DNA of 52,054 nt from Candidatus Omnitrophota bacterium. Lineage in GTDB: Bacteria > Omnitrophota > Gorgyraeia > Gygaellales > Profunditerraquicolaceae. Below are positions 17,018 through 25,245 of this stretch, one piece after another (within the stretch, counting starts at the first letter, position 1; each line of letters starts with the position of its first letter). The notes beneath the pieces were generated by a model. It was given only the letters and a program-made list of their open reading frames with translations. It made no database searches and had not been told where the DNA came from. The stretch lies in contig JAHIKK010000105.1 of the NCBI GenBank assembly GCA_018897555.1, forward strand, positions 1 through 52,054, given 5' to 3'. Made by a program: the position numbers and the translations under genes.

Positions 17018-18165
17018 AATTGTTCAACTCCAGCCTAAAGAAAACCATCTTTGATTTAAACTCCACCCTAGAATCACTTAAAGAGCGTATTAATAATCTA
17101 GAGGATGAAAATAACCGGATACATGCCATATTAAACAGTATGGTGGAAGGGGTGATTGCTGTAGATAAAGATACGCGGGTGCTTTCGCTTAATCCTACCG
17201 CCGAGAGTATCTTTAACATTGCTCCCAATAATGCTTTGGGCAGGATTTTCTTAGAGGTTTTTCCCAACAATGATATTGCCGAAGTCATTGCGCAAGTTTT
17301 AAAAAAAGGTGAGTTTATCTCCAAGGAGTTGGCGCTTATCTGGCCGGTGCAAAAGGTATTTCAGGTAAATGCTTCGCCGATATTTGAATCGAAAGTAGTC
17401 AACGGCTGCCTTTTAGTCATCCATGATATTTCCGAGATAAGAAGGTTGGAAACAATGCGCCGGGATTTTGTGGCTAATGTTTCACATGAACTGAAAACCC
17501 CGCTTACCTCCATAAAAGGTTTTGTGGAGACTTTGCTTGAAGGGGGGATGGAGGATAAAGAAAACAGTATTAATTTCCTTAGGATAATTAATAATCACGC
17601 GGATAGATTAAATACTTTAATTAATGACCTGCTTGATCTTTCGCATATTGAATCAAAAGAAATGGTGCTTAAAAAGGAAGAGTTTCTCTTAGCGGATCTT
17701 GTTGATGAAGTTTTATCGGGGTTTGAATCTCAGGCAAGGAAGAAAGGCGTAGAAATTAAATCGAATTTACCGGAAGGCCTTGAAATCCTGGCGGACAAGG
17801 GTAAAATCGAACAGGTATTTAACAACCTTATTCATAATGCTGTTAACTATAATAAAGAGAACGGTTTTGTAAACATTTACTCCGAACAGCTTATTGACAA
17901 GATAAAAATTACTATAGAAGATTCCGGTTCCGGTATTCCGGTAAAAGATATTCCCCGTATTTTTGAGCGCTTCTATCGCGTGGATAAAGCGCGCTCGCGC
18001 GAGTTGGGCGGTACTGGCCTGGGGCTTTCGATTGTTAAGCACATTATTGAGCTGCATTCCGGTTCGGTAGGAGTTGAAAGCACTGAAGGCTCAGGCTCTA
18101 GATTTTGGTTCATCATCCCCTATAAAACTTTACTTACATTTTACCTGCCTTTGAAGCAGATTTAA
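17014..18165 (+). CDS. phoR: PAS-containing sensor histidine kinase, PhoR-like, without transmembrane helices
   Basis: A 383-residue histidine kinase. An N-terminal coiled coil (about residues 8-35) is followed by a PAS domain (about 38-140, ILNSMVEGVIAVDKDTRVLS). Then come the dimerisation/phospho-acceptor domain (FVANVSHELKTPLTSIKGF, active His) and the ATPase domain with N box (NNLIHNAVNYN), G1 (DSGSGIP), F box (FERFYRVDKARS) and G2 (GGTGLGLSIV). No membrane-spanning segment is visible, unlike most PhoR proteins, so it may sense phosphate through the Pst/PhoU complex in the cytoplasm. It starts with TTG and overlaps the response regulator by 4 bases. Confidence 0.85.
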   Translation: MKLFNSSLKKTIFDLNSTLESLKERINNLEDENNRIHAILNSMVEGVIAVDKDTRVLSLNPTAESIFNIAPNNALGRIFLEVFPNNDIAEVIAQVLKKGEFISKELALIWPVQKVFQVNASPIFESKVVNGCLLVIHDISEIRRLETMRRDFVANVSHELKTPLTSIKGFVETLLEGGMEDKENSINFLRIINNHADRLNTLINDLLDLSHIESKEMVLKKEEFLLADLVDEVLSGFESQARKKGVEIKSNLPEGLEILADKGKIEQVFNNLIHNAVNYNKENGFVNIYSEQLIDKIKITIEDSGSGIPVKDIPRIFERFYRVDKARSRELGGTGLGLSIVKHIIELHSGSVGVESTEGSGSRFWFIIPYKTLLTFYLPLKQI

Positions 18166-18255
18166 CCTCTCTCTTATATTCTTATTAGAGTTAAAGAGAG
18201 GAGGCAAGTTGTATTTTAGAAAGATTACAAGATAACCAGTATTTTAAAAGGAGCG

Positions 18256-18918
18256 ATGAAAATGAAGATTAGTATAATTGTGATGAGTTTGATCCTGTTT
18301 TTAGCAGTTAAGCTCTATGCTTATGATGATGGTGATTTTCAGATTTGGAATACCGAAGTTGAAGAGTTTCAACTTAAGAAGGATTTAAAACTCGCGCTTG
18401 AGCAGGAATTCCGTTGGGCCAACAATGCCAGCGAATTCTATTACCAACATTATGATGCGGGGTTAACCTATACTTTAAATAAGTCTTGGCATATCGGAGC
18501 AGGATATCGGCAGATTTACTCTCGGACTGCTTCCGCGCCGTGGCTGGCGGAAAGCGATCCATATTTATTTTTTACCTACTTTGGGGAATTGCTGGGCTTT
18601 AAGTTTGATAACCGTTTCCGGTTTCATTACCAGTATTTTAGTTACAAGAACGATTCGGGGGTTTATCGTAATAAGCTCGCCATTAAACCGTCATGGAAGC
18701 TTACTAAATTTGAGATTCAGCCCTATGTCTCCGATGAAACATTTATTATGATCGGTAATGCCCAGGGCTTTAACCAGAACAGGTTATCCGGAGGGATTTC
18801 TTTTACTCCTTTTAAAAATATTAAAGCCGAAGTTTATTATATGTTGCTTAGTTCAAAAAGTGGAAGCAGATGGAAGGACTACAATGTTTTGGGTACTAAG
18901 TTTAAGGTAATTTTTTGA
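18256..18918 (+). CDS. DUF2490-like probable outer-membrane beta-barrel protein
   Basis: A 220-residue exported protein with a signal peptide (residues 1 to about 22, ending KLYAYDDG). Alternating amphipathic strands rich in aromatic residues follow (EQEFRWANNASEFYYQHYDA, SWHIGAGYRQIYSR and a final FKVIF ending in Phe). This pattern fits a small outer-membrane barrel and resembles the DUF2490 family. A good ribosome site (AAAAGGAG) precedes ATG 18256. It sits between the PhoR-like kinase and pstS, so a role in phosphate passage across the outer membrane is a reasonable guess, no more. Confidence 0.65.
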   Translation: MKMKISIIVMSLILFLAVKLYAYDDGDFQIWNTEVEEFQLKKDLKLALEQEFRWANNASEFYYQHYDAGLTYTLNKSWHIGAGYRQIYSRTASAPWLAESDPYLFFTYFGELLGFKFDNRFRFHYQYFSYKNDSGVYRNKLAIKPSWKLTKFEIQPYVSDETFIMIGNAQGFNQNRLSGGISFTPFKNIKAEVYYMLLSSKSGSRWKDYNVLGTKFKVIF

Positions 18919-18921
18919 GAT

Positions 18922-18964
18922 TTTACACAGATTTAACATGCGTAATGCCAGAATGTAGTATAAT
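18922..18964 (+). promoter_or_regulatory. PHO-box-like site and -10 element of pstS
   Basis: TTTACA (18922-18927), 5 bases, then TTAACA (18933-18938), the direct-repeat form known for PhoP/PhoB-type regulators, followed 20 bases later by a perfect TATAAT (18959-18964). The site covers the -35 region, as expected for activation by the response regulator encoded upstream. Confidence 0.7.
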
Positions 18965-18990
18965 ATTCAGCAAATAATACGGAGGATACA

Positions 18991-19842
18991 ATGTTTAAAA
19001 AAGGTTCACTTATTTTAGCTATGTTGATGTTTACGGTTTCGGCGTTTGCTGGAAATAATAAAAATTCCATGCAGATTAAAGGTTCCGATACTATGGTAAA
19101 TCTGGGCCAGGCCTGGGCAGAGAAGTATATGGAGGAAAACCCCGGGGATTTTGTGGCAGTTACCGGGGGTGGTTCGGGGACCGGGTTATCCAGTTTAATC
19201 AGCGGCACTTGCGATATTGCCATGAGCTCAAGAGATATTAAGGATAAAGAGATTATTTTAGCTAAGCAGAAAGGGATTAATCCTTTTGAAATAAAAGTTG
19301 CTTTGGATGGGTTAGCAGTAGTGGTTAATCCGGCTAATCCGGTCAGTAAACTTACCCTGGATCAGCTGGCAGATATTTTTCGCGGTAAGATTACCAACTG
19401 GAAAGAAGTGGGGGGTAAGGAGGAGAAAATAGTTATCCTTTCACGTGAAGTAAATTCCGGAACGCATGTATATTTTAAAGAACACGTTTTAAGGAAAGGT
19501 AAGGCTGACGGAAAAGAAGAGTTTGCTTCGGGAGCTTTACTATTGTCTTCTTCGCAGGCGATTGCTGATGAGGTGGCAGGGAATCCGTCGGCCATTGGTT
19601 ATTATGGTATGGGATATATTAGCAGTAAGCAGAAACATATCGATGTTGCCAGCGATGAAAAATCCGCTTACATTAATCCGAATATTGAGAATGTGATCAG
19701 CGGAAAATACCCGATCTCCCGGCCGCTTTTTTTGTATACCAACGGCCAGCCGCAGGGGTTAATCAAGAAGTTTGTGGATTATACTCTATCTAAAGAAGGC
19801 CAAGGGATTGTAGTTAAGACAGATTTTGTTCCTATTAAATAA
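18991..19842 (+). CDS. pstS: phosphate ABC transporter substrate-binding protein PstS
   Basis: A 283-residue phosphate-binding protein with a signal peptide (residues 1 to about 20, ending VSAFAG). Family motifs are IKGSDTMVNLGQAWAEKY, VTGGGSGTGLSSLISG (phosphate-contacting loop), DIAMSSRDIK, LADIFRGKITNWKEVGG and REVNSGTHVYF. It delivers periplasmic phosphate to PstCA. A GGAGG ribosome site precedes the start. It is the first gene of pstS-pstC-pstA-pstB-pstB-phoU and has a PHO-box-like promoter. Confidence 0.95.
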   Translation: MFKKGSLILAMLMFTVSAFAGNNKNSMQIKGSDTMVNLGQAWAEKYMEENPGDFVAVTGGGSGTGLSSLISGTCDIAMSSRDIKDKEIILAKQKGINPFEIKVALDGLAVVVNPANPVSKLTLDQLADIFRGKITNWKEVGGKEEKIVILSREVNSGTHVYFKEHVLRKGKADGKEEFASGALLLSSSQAIADEVAGNPSAIGYYGMGYISSKQKHIDVASDEKSAYINPNIENVISGKYPISRPLFLYTNGQPQGLIKKFVDYTLSKEGQGIVVKTDFVPIK

Positions 19843-19857
19843 AAGTTATTAACAGGT

Positions 19858-19883
19858 GTAGAGGAGGTTTAAACCTCCTCTAC
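19858..19883. repeat. dispersed palindrome family B, copy 3
   Basis: A perfect 26-base palindrome with GTAGAGGAGGTTT as its left half, in the 61-base pstS-pstC gap. An RNA hairpin here could shield pstS mRNA and lower downstream expression, as often seen between binding-protein and permease genes. Confidence 0.9.
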
Positions 19884-19903
19884 GTTGTGAATAACTTTGC
19901 GTC

Positions 19904-20779
19904 GTGAAAAATAATATGAGAAAGTTTAAGGAATTTATCATTGAGAAGCTAATCCTGATTTGCGGGTTAGCTTCTATTTTTTTTGTAATTCTTATTTTTC
20001 TGTTTTTAACCAAAGAAGGATTGGCGGTATTTAAGTCCGTTACTCCGGCTAATTTTATATTGGGCAAGAGTTGGTATCCAATTTCGGAGCCGGCGCAATT
20101 AGGGATATTACCTTTGATTTTAGGTTCACTTATGGTGACCTTGGGCGCCGCCATAATTTCTATCCCTATCGGCGTAGCCTGTGCGGTTTATATCGCTGAA
20201 ATTGCTCCCTTGAAGATTAAGGAGATCCTCAAAGCCGGGATTGAATTGTTAGCCGCTATTCCTAGCGTGGTTTTAGGTTTTATCGGTATGGTGACCCTGG
20301 TTCCCTGGGTTAAGAGCACATTTCATTTGCCCACCGGTTTAACTGCTTTGTCCGGATCAATCATTTTGGCTTTTATGGCCATGCCAACCATCGTTTCGGT
20401 TGCTGAGGATGCACTATATTCGGTGCCTAAAAGTTATAAAGAAGGAGCGTTTGCTTTAGGGGCTACGCATTGGCAGACGATTTACCGGGTCCTGCTTCCG
20501 GCGGCTTCTTCGGGAATTGTGGCGGCAGTAATGCTGGGTATCGGCAGGGTGATTGGCGAGACCATGGCGGTAATGATGATTACCGGTAATGCCGCAGTTA
20601 TTCCCCAAAGCATTCTGGTGCCGGTGCGTACTTTGACCGCGACTATTGCCGCGGAAATGGGAGAAGCAGTTGTCGGCAGCGAGCATTATTTTGCTTTATT
20701 TGCTATCGGTATTGTTTTATTTATCATGAGCTTTATTATTAATGTTACCGCGGATCTATTCTTGCATAAGAGGCGCTGA
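19904..20779 (+). CDS. pstC: phosphate ABC transporter permease PstC
   Basis: A permease of 287-291 residues with about six transmembrane helices, the first at about residues 18-38. The EAA-like loop (EDALYSVPKSYKEGAFALGA, then THWQTIYRVLLPAASSGI) contacts the ATPase. VGFIGMVTLVPWV-like and GIGRVIGETMAVMMITGN segments are typical of PstC. GTG 19904 or ATG 19916 may be the start; neither has a clear ribosome site. Its stop overlaps the pstA start by one base. Confidence 0.93.
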   Translation: MKNNMRKFKEFIIEKLILICGLASIFFVILIFLFLTKEGLAVFKSVTPANFILGKSWYPISEPAQLGILPLILGSLMVTLGAAIISIPIGVACAVYIAEIAPLKIKEILKAGIELLAAIPSVVLGFIGMVTLVPWVKSTFHLPTGLTALSGSIILAFMAMPTIVSVAEDALYSVPKSYKEGAFALGATHWQTIYRVLLPAASSGIVAAVMLGIGRVIGETMAVMMITGNAAVIPQSILVPVRTLTATIAAEMGEAVVGSEHYFALFAIGIVLFIMSFIINVTADLFLHKRR

Positions 20780-21627
20780 TGCGTAATACGCAAAGATCGC
20801 AAAAAATCGCGTTCTTTTTTCTATTTTTAGCCACGCTTTTAATTGTTTTGCCGGTGGGGTTAATCGTGGTAATTATTGCGCAAAAAGGAATGCCGGCGAT
20901 TAATTGGCAATTTTTATCCGATATTCCGCGCCAGGGAATGCGCGCCGGAGGAATATTCCCGGCGATTGTCGGGACTTTTTATCTGGTTTTTGGGGCATTA
21001 TTTTTTGCTTTACCGATGGGATTATTGGCTGCTGTGTATTTGAGTGAATATGCTAAAGAAAACCTGCTTAACCGGATAATCAAACTGGCAATTATCAACC
21101 TTTCCGGAGTGCCTTCGGTAGTTTACGGTTTGTTTGGCCTGGCGTTGTTTGTAGTTTTTTTGAAATTCGGCGCTTCGATTTTATCCGGTTCCCTGACTTT
21201 GGGGATAATGATCTTACCAATAATTATTACTACTTCCCGCGAGGCTTTAGAGAGTGTTCCACAGTCATTCCGGGAAGTAAGCCTTTCGCTGGGGGCAAGC
21301 AAGTGGCAGACGATAAGGCATATTGTTTTGCCCAATGCCATACCAGGAATTTTAACCGGTACGATCCTGGGCTTAGGCCGGGCAGCCGGAGAAACAGCCC
21401 CGATACTTTTTACGGTAGCGGCTTTTTACCTGCCGCGATTGCCCAAATCTATTTTTGACCAGGCCATGGCGTTGCCGTATCACTTGTATGTAATTTCCAC
21501 CCAGGTGCCCAATGTCGATGAAAAAGTGCGTTATGGCACGGCGTTAGTTTTATTATTTTTAGTTTTAGTGATGAATCTGGTAGCAATAATTATTCGCTAT
21601 AATTTTAGAAAAAAGAAAAAATGGTAA
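20779..21627 (+). CDS. pstA: phosphate ABC transporter permease PstA
   Basis: A 282-residue permease with about six transmembrane helices and the coupling loop TSREALESVPQSFREVSLSL, then GASKWQTIRHIVLPNAIPGI. LGLGRAAGETAPILFTVAAF is the usual PstA signature. It pairs with PstC to form the phosphate channel. It begins at the pstC stop; the 40-base gap to the first pstB holds a small AT-rich inverted repeat and an AAAGGAGA ribosome site. Confidence 0.93.
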   Translation: MRNTQRSQKIAFFFLFLATLLIVLPVGLIVVIIAQKGMPAINWQFLSDIPRQGMRAGGIFPAIVGTFYLVFGALFFALPMGLLAAVYLSEYAKENLLNRIIKLAIINLSGVPSVVYGLFGLALFVVFLKFGASILSGSLTLGIMILPIIITTSREALESVPQSFREVSLSLGASKWQTIRHIVLPNAIPGILTGTILGLGRAAGETAPILFTVAAFYLPRLPKSIFDQAMALPYHLYVISTQVPNVDEKVRYGTALVLLFLVLVMNLVAIIIRYNFRKKKKW

Positions 21628-21667
21628 GGAGAATAAATTTGACAGATTTATTTAAAGGAGAGTTGCG

Positions 21668-22414
21668 GTGGTAAAGTTTAGCGCCAAAGATTTAAATATC
21701 TGGTTTGGGCAGATTCATGCTTTAAAAGGTGTGAACATTGAGATCCAGGCCAATGAGATTTTAAGCGTAATCGGTCCTTCGAATAGCGGAAAGACTTCTT
21801 TTTTGCGCATGCTTAATCGTTTAAATGACCTGTATCCTGGTTTTAAAATGAGCGGCTGGCTGCAATACGATAAAGCGGATATCAGAAAATTGGATGTTGA
21901 GGTTTTACGTAAGAGAGTGGGCATGGTTTTTGCTTTACCTTTACCGTTACCTTTATCCATTTTTGAAAATATAGCTTATGGTGTTAAGATGCACGGAGAG
22001 AAGAATCGCCAGAAAATTTCCGCGATTGTTGAACGCTCGCTTAGGCAGGCATATATCTGGGATGAAGTTAAAGACAGGCTGGATGTTTCCGCTTTCAAAT
22101 TATCCGGAGGCCAGCAGCAGCGACTTTGTATCGCCAGGACCTTGGCGGTGGAACCGGATGTTATTTTATTTGATGAGCCTTGTTCCGGGCTGGATCCGAT
22201 CTCTACCGCTAAAATAGAAGAAGCAATGCTTAAATTAAAGCAAGATTACACTTTAGTTTTAGTGACGAATAATGTTAAGCAGGCAGCTAGAGTAGGTGAT
22301 CGCACAGCTTTTTTCTTATCCGGTGAACTTGTCGAACTGGACAAAACGGAAAAAATATTTACGGCACCCAGCGATCAGCGCACAGATGACTATATCAGAG
22401 GGAAATTCGGATAA
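21668..22414 (+). CDS. pstB: phosphate ABC transporter ATPase, PstB-like copy 1 (Q-loop Gln and switch His lost)
   Basis: A 248-residue ABC ATPase starting at GTG. Walker A is GPSNSGKT (Lys42), the signature LSGGQ (145-149) is intact and Walker B is ILFDEP with catalytic Glu170. The Q-loop, VFQ-x-PNPFP in normal PstB, reads VFALPLPLP, so the Gln is Ala89. The switch histidine of VTHN is Asn201 (VTNN). A protein lacking both residues should hydrolyse ATP poorly in its own site but can still lend its signature to a partner. It overlaps the second pstB by one base, and the pair probably forms a heterodimer on PstCA. Confidence 0.92.
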   Translation: MVKFSAKDLNIWFGQIHALKGVNIEIQANEILSVIGPSNSGKTSFLRMLNRLNDLYPGFKMSGWLQYDKADIRKLDVEVLRKRVGMVFALPLPLPLSIFENIAYGVKMHGEKNRQKISAIVERSLRQAYIWDEVKDRLDVSAFKLSGGQQQRLCIARTLAVEPDVILFDEPCSGLDPISTAKIEEAMLKLKQDYTLVLVTNNVKQAARVGDRTAFFLSGELVELDKTEKIFTAPSDQRTDDYIRGKFG

Positions 22415-23169
22415 TGGCGGATATCAAAGTAAGTAATTTAAATTTATGGTATGGGGATTTTCAGGCGTTAATCAACGTGAATGCGTATTTCACGCAGAAG
22501 CAGATTACGGCTATGATCGGCCCTTCGGGTTGTGGTAAATCCACGCTGCTGCGGGTTTTTAACCGCATGAATGACCTTATTGAAGGGGTGCGGGTAAGCG
22601 GCGAAGTATTAATTGATACTCAGAATATTATTTCTGAAGAAACGGATTTAGTTAGTTTACGTAAAAAAGTAGGCATGGTTTTTCAGCGGCCTAATCCTTT
22701 TCCCCTGTCGATTTATGAAAATATTGCCTTTGGCCAAAGGGTGCATGCTGAGGGCCTGACTAAATTTAAACTTGATGAGATAGTCCGGGATAGTTTGCAG
22801 TCCGTTCTTTTATGGGATGAGTTAAAAGATAAACTTAATAAATCTGCGTTGACGTTGTCTCTGGAGCAGAAGCAGAGGCTTTGTATTGCCAGGCTGATTG
22901 CGGTTAAGCCGGATATCTTGCTGATGGATGAGCCATGTTCTACGCTTGATCCGCAAGGCACTAGCCGCATTGAAGAATTAATGCGTGAGCTAAAAAATAA
23001 TTATACAATTATAATTGTAACGCATAATATGCAGCAGGCAGCGCGGGTTTCAGATGAAACAGGTTTTATGCTTTTAGGGGAGTTAGTAGAGTTTGGTAAA
23101 ACCCAGGATATTTTTACTAATCCTAAGGATAAAAGAACAGAGGATTATATTACCGGTAGATATGGTTAG
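22414..23169 (+). CDS. pstB: phosphate ABC transporter ATPase, PstB-like copy 2 (signature motif degenerate)
   Basis: A 251-residue ABC ATPase with Walker A GPSGCGKS (Lys42), a normal Q-loop VFQRPNPFP (Gln91), Walker B LLMDEP (Glu173) and switch His204 in [13 protein letters not shown]. Its signature motif is LSLEQ (148-152) instead of LSGGQ. These are the reverse of the defects in copy 1, so the two copies complete one consensus ATP site between them. It overlaps copy 1 by one base and precedes phoU. Confidence 0.93.
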   Translation: MADIKVSNLNLWYGDFQALINVNAYFTQKQITAMIGPSGCGKSTLLRVFNRMNDLIEGVRVSGEVLIDTQNIISEETDLVSLRKKVGMVFQRPNPFPLSIYENIAFGQRVHAEGLTKFKLDEIVRDSLQSVLLWDELKDKLNKSALTLSLEQKQRLCIARLIAVKPDILLMDEPCSTLDPQGTSRIEELMRELKNNYTIIIVTHNMQQAARVSDETGFMLLGELVEFGKTQDIFTNPKDKRTEDYITGRYG

Positions 23170-23185
23170 GGACAGTTTTGTTTAC

Positions 23186-23234
23186 GTCATTCCCGTGGAA
23201 ACGGGAATCTGATCCCCGCTTTCGCGGGGATGAC
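23186..23234. repeat. dispersed palindrome family C, copy 1
   Basis: GTCATTCCCG ... CGGGGATGAC unit of 49 bases with two internal hairpins (TCCCGT/ACGGGA and TCCCCGC/GCGGGGA). A related unit lies at 48893-48943. It occupies the pstB-phoU gap. Confidence 0.85.
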
Positions 23235-23257
23235 AATGGGAAAAGAGGAGGTGCTTA

Positions 23258-23926
23258 ATGTTAAGACACTTGGATGAAGAGCTAAAGGAATTACACAAAG
23301 ATATTTTAAGGATGGCAGTTTTTGCTCAAGAGTCAATTTTTAAGTCAGTGGAGTCTTTGCAAAGCCGGGACCAAGGCCTGGCCCAAGAAGTAATCGATAA
23401 TGATAATAATATCGATGAGTTAGAGCTGGTTATCGATGAGAAATGTATTGATCTTATTGCCCGCTATCAGCCGATGGCCGGGGATTTAAGATATATTACT
23501 ACCGGGATGAAGATTAACGCGGAATTAGAGCGGATTGCTGATATTGCTTTGGATATTTCACAAAAATCCCTGGAATTAATGAAGAAACCGCTGCTTAAAC
23601 CATTGGTTGATATTCCCAAACTTTCCCAGGTTGCCCAGGATATGGTACGCCAGGCGATCGACGCTTTTGTAAAAAGAGACGCTCATCTTGCCCGCCAGGT
23701 TGTTTTGGCAGATTCCGAGGCTGATCGGTTGCGGAATTTAGTGCAAGACGAGTTGATTAATGAATACTTAGCGCGTGACCCTAAAACCGCGGATCGGGCG
23801 GTAGCCTTGTTACTCATTGCCCGGTATTTAGAGCGGATTTGTGACCACACTACTAATATTGCCGAAGATGTAATTTATATGGTTGAGGCAAAAGTGGTCA
23901 AGCACCATCCTGAAGAGCTTAAATAG
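23258..23926 (+). CDS. phoU: phosphate regulator PhoU
   Basis: A 222-residue all-helical protein with two PhoU three-helix repeats. Each carries the metal-binding pattern around E-x-x-R-I-x-D (GDLRYITTGMKINAELERIADI in copy 1, LLIARYLERICDHTTNIAED in copy 2). PhoU couples PstB state to the PhoR kinase and limits phosphate uptake. An AGAGGAGG ribosome site precedes ATG 23258. It is the last gene of the pst operon, separated from pstB by a palindromic repeat. Confidence 0.95.
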   Translation: MLRHLDEELKELHKDILRMAVFAQESIFKSVESLQSRDQGLAQEVIDNDNNIDELELVIDEKCIDLIARYQPMAGDLRYITTGMKINAELERIADIALDISQKSLELMKKPLLKPLVDIPKLSQVAQDMVRQAIDAFVKRDAHLARQVVLADSEADRLRNLVQDELINEYLARDPKTADRAVALLLIARYLERICDHTTNIAEDVIYMVEAKVVKHHPEELK

Positions 23927-23942
23927 GTCTGCCATTATCTCC

Positions 23943-23970
23943 TTGACCCGGTTACTAGTTGTGCTATTAT
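23943..23970 (+). promoter_or_regulatory. extended -10 promoter of the nadE operon
   Basis: TTGACC (23943-23948), 16-base spacer and TGC-TATTAT (-10 at 23965-23970). It is bracketed by a 9-base inverted repeat, CCCGGTTAC at 23947-23955 and GTAACCGGG at 23985-23993, which may be an operator. Confidence 0.65.
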
Positions 23971-24021
23971 AAATTAAATTATTCGTAACCGGGACGGGAA
24001 TGCCCTTCTAGTGATTTAAAT

Positions 24022-24738
24022 ATGAAAATTAAGATTATTTCATGGATCAAGCAAAAAGTTAATGATTCCGGGGCCAAGGGAATAGTTTTGGGGCTTTCCG
24101 GCGGTATAGATTCTGCCGTAGTCGCGGCTTTAGCTAAGGCCGCTGTGGGTAAAAATAATTTACTGGTTCTTTTTATGCCCTGCAACAGCAATCCGCAGGA
24201 TTTAAAAGACGCAAAATTAGTTGCCCATAAGTTAAGGCTTAAATCCAAGCTCGTGGATTTATCCGCAGTTTATAATAATTTTCTGAAAGTTTTACCCGGG
24301 GCAATCAGCCTGGCGCGGGGGAATCTTAAGCCGCGCCTGCGCATGAGCACGCTTTATTATTTTGCGAATAAGCTAAATTATCTGGTTTGCGGCACCGGAA
24401 ATAAATCTGAGCTCCTGGTCGGGTATTTTACTAAATACGGCGATGGCGGAGTAGATATCCTGCCGATTGCGGATTTATTTAAACGCCAGGTGCGCCAGTT
24501 GGCTAAAGAGTTAAAAATACCGCAAGATATTATTACCAAGGCTCCTACTGCCGGGCTCTGGCATGGCCAAACCGATGAAGGGGAGATGGGCATAACTTAT
24601 AATGAATTAGATGATATTCTGGATAGATTCTGCAACCATAAAAAACAGGTTGCCGGCAGCAAAAAAGTGGATAAAGTAATACGCATGTATAAAAACTCAG
24701 AGCATAAAAGAAAAGGCGCGGATATTTGCCACATTTAA
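24022..24738 (+). CDS. nadE: NAD synthetase (ammonia-dependent type)
   Basis: A 238-residue NadE, which converts nicotinate adenine dinucleotide to NAD+ using ATP and ammonia. The PP-loop LGLSGGIDSAVVAAL binds ATP pyrophosphate; CGTGNKSELLVGYFTKYGDGG and KAPTAGLWHGQTDEGEMGITY are NadE motifs. There is no glutaminase domain, so ammonia itself is the donor. It leads a run nadE-lrp-aminotransferase-ANTAR under the promoter at 23943-23970. Linking NAD synthesis with ammonium-related regulators fits the ammonium supply genes that follow. Confidence 0.93.
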   Translation: MKIKIISWIKQKVNDSGAKGIVLGLSGGIDSAVVAALAKAAVGKNNLLVLFMPCNSNPQDLKDAKLVAHKLRLKSKLVDLSAVYNNFLKVLPGAISLARGNLKPRLRMSTLYYFANKLNYLVCGTGNKSELLVGYFTKYGDGGVDILPIADLFKRQVRQLAKELKIPQDIITKAPTAGLWHGQTDEGEMGITYNELDDILDRFCNHKKQVAGSKKVDKVIRMYKNSEHKRKGADICHI

Positions 24739-24752
24739 CGAAGGAGCTGGAA

Positions 24753-25238
24753 ATGGATGAGATCTTAGAAATTCTAGAGAAGGACGGCCGGGCAAGCGTA
24801 GAAGATATTGCCAGGATGATCCGGAAGGAACCGCTGGATGTAAAAAAGGCAATTAAGAAATACGAAAAAGAGGGGGTAATCCTAAAATATAAAGCGGTAA
24901 TCAATAAAGATTTGATTAGAGATTCCGAGTCTGAAGTCCGGGCATTAATTGAGGTAAACATTGTCCCGCAGAAGGACCTGGGTTTTGAGAAGATTGCCCA
25001 GCGTATCTATTCATTTCCTGAGGTAACCAGCTGTTATCTTATCAGTGGGACCTATGATCTATTAGTAGTGGTTGAAGGCAAGAACCTGCATACGGTTTCA
25101 AATTTTGTGGCGGAGAAACTTTCCTGCCTGGAAAATGTGCGCGGGACAGCTACGCACTTTTTATTAAAAAAGTATAAGGAAGACGGAGTAATCCTGAAGC
25201 AGAAGCCGGAGAACAAAAGGATAGCGATATCCTATTAG
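24753..25238 (+). CDS. Lrp/AsnC-family regulator
   Basis: A 161-residue protein with an N-terminal winged helix (about residues 1-60, EILEKDGRASVEDIARMI) and a C-terminal RAM/AsnC ligand-binding domain (about 70-150, with GTYDLLVVVEGKNLHTVSNF). ATG 24753 follows AAGGAG; a TTG at 24726 inside nadE opens the same frame but is less likely. It starts 14 bases after nadE and ends 7 bases before an aminotransferase, so it may sense an amino acid linked to that enzyme. Confidence 0.88.
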   Translation: MDEILEILEKDGRASVEDIARMIRKEPLDVKKAIKKYEKEGVILKYKAVINKDLIRDSESEVRALIEVNIVPQKDLGFEKIAQRIYSFPEVTSCYLISGTYDLLVVVEGKNLHTVSNFVAEKLSCLENVRGTATHFLLKKYKEDGVILKQKPENKRIAISY

Positions 25239-25245
25239 GAAATAA

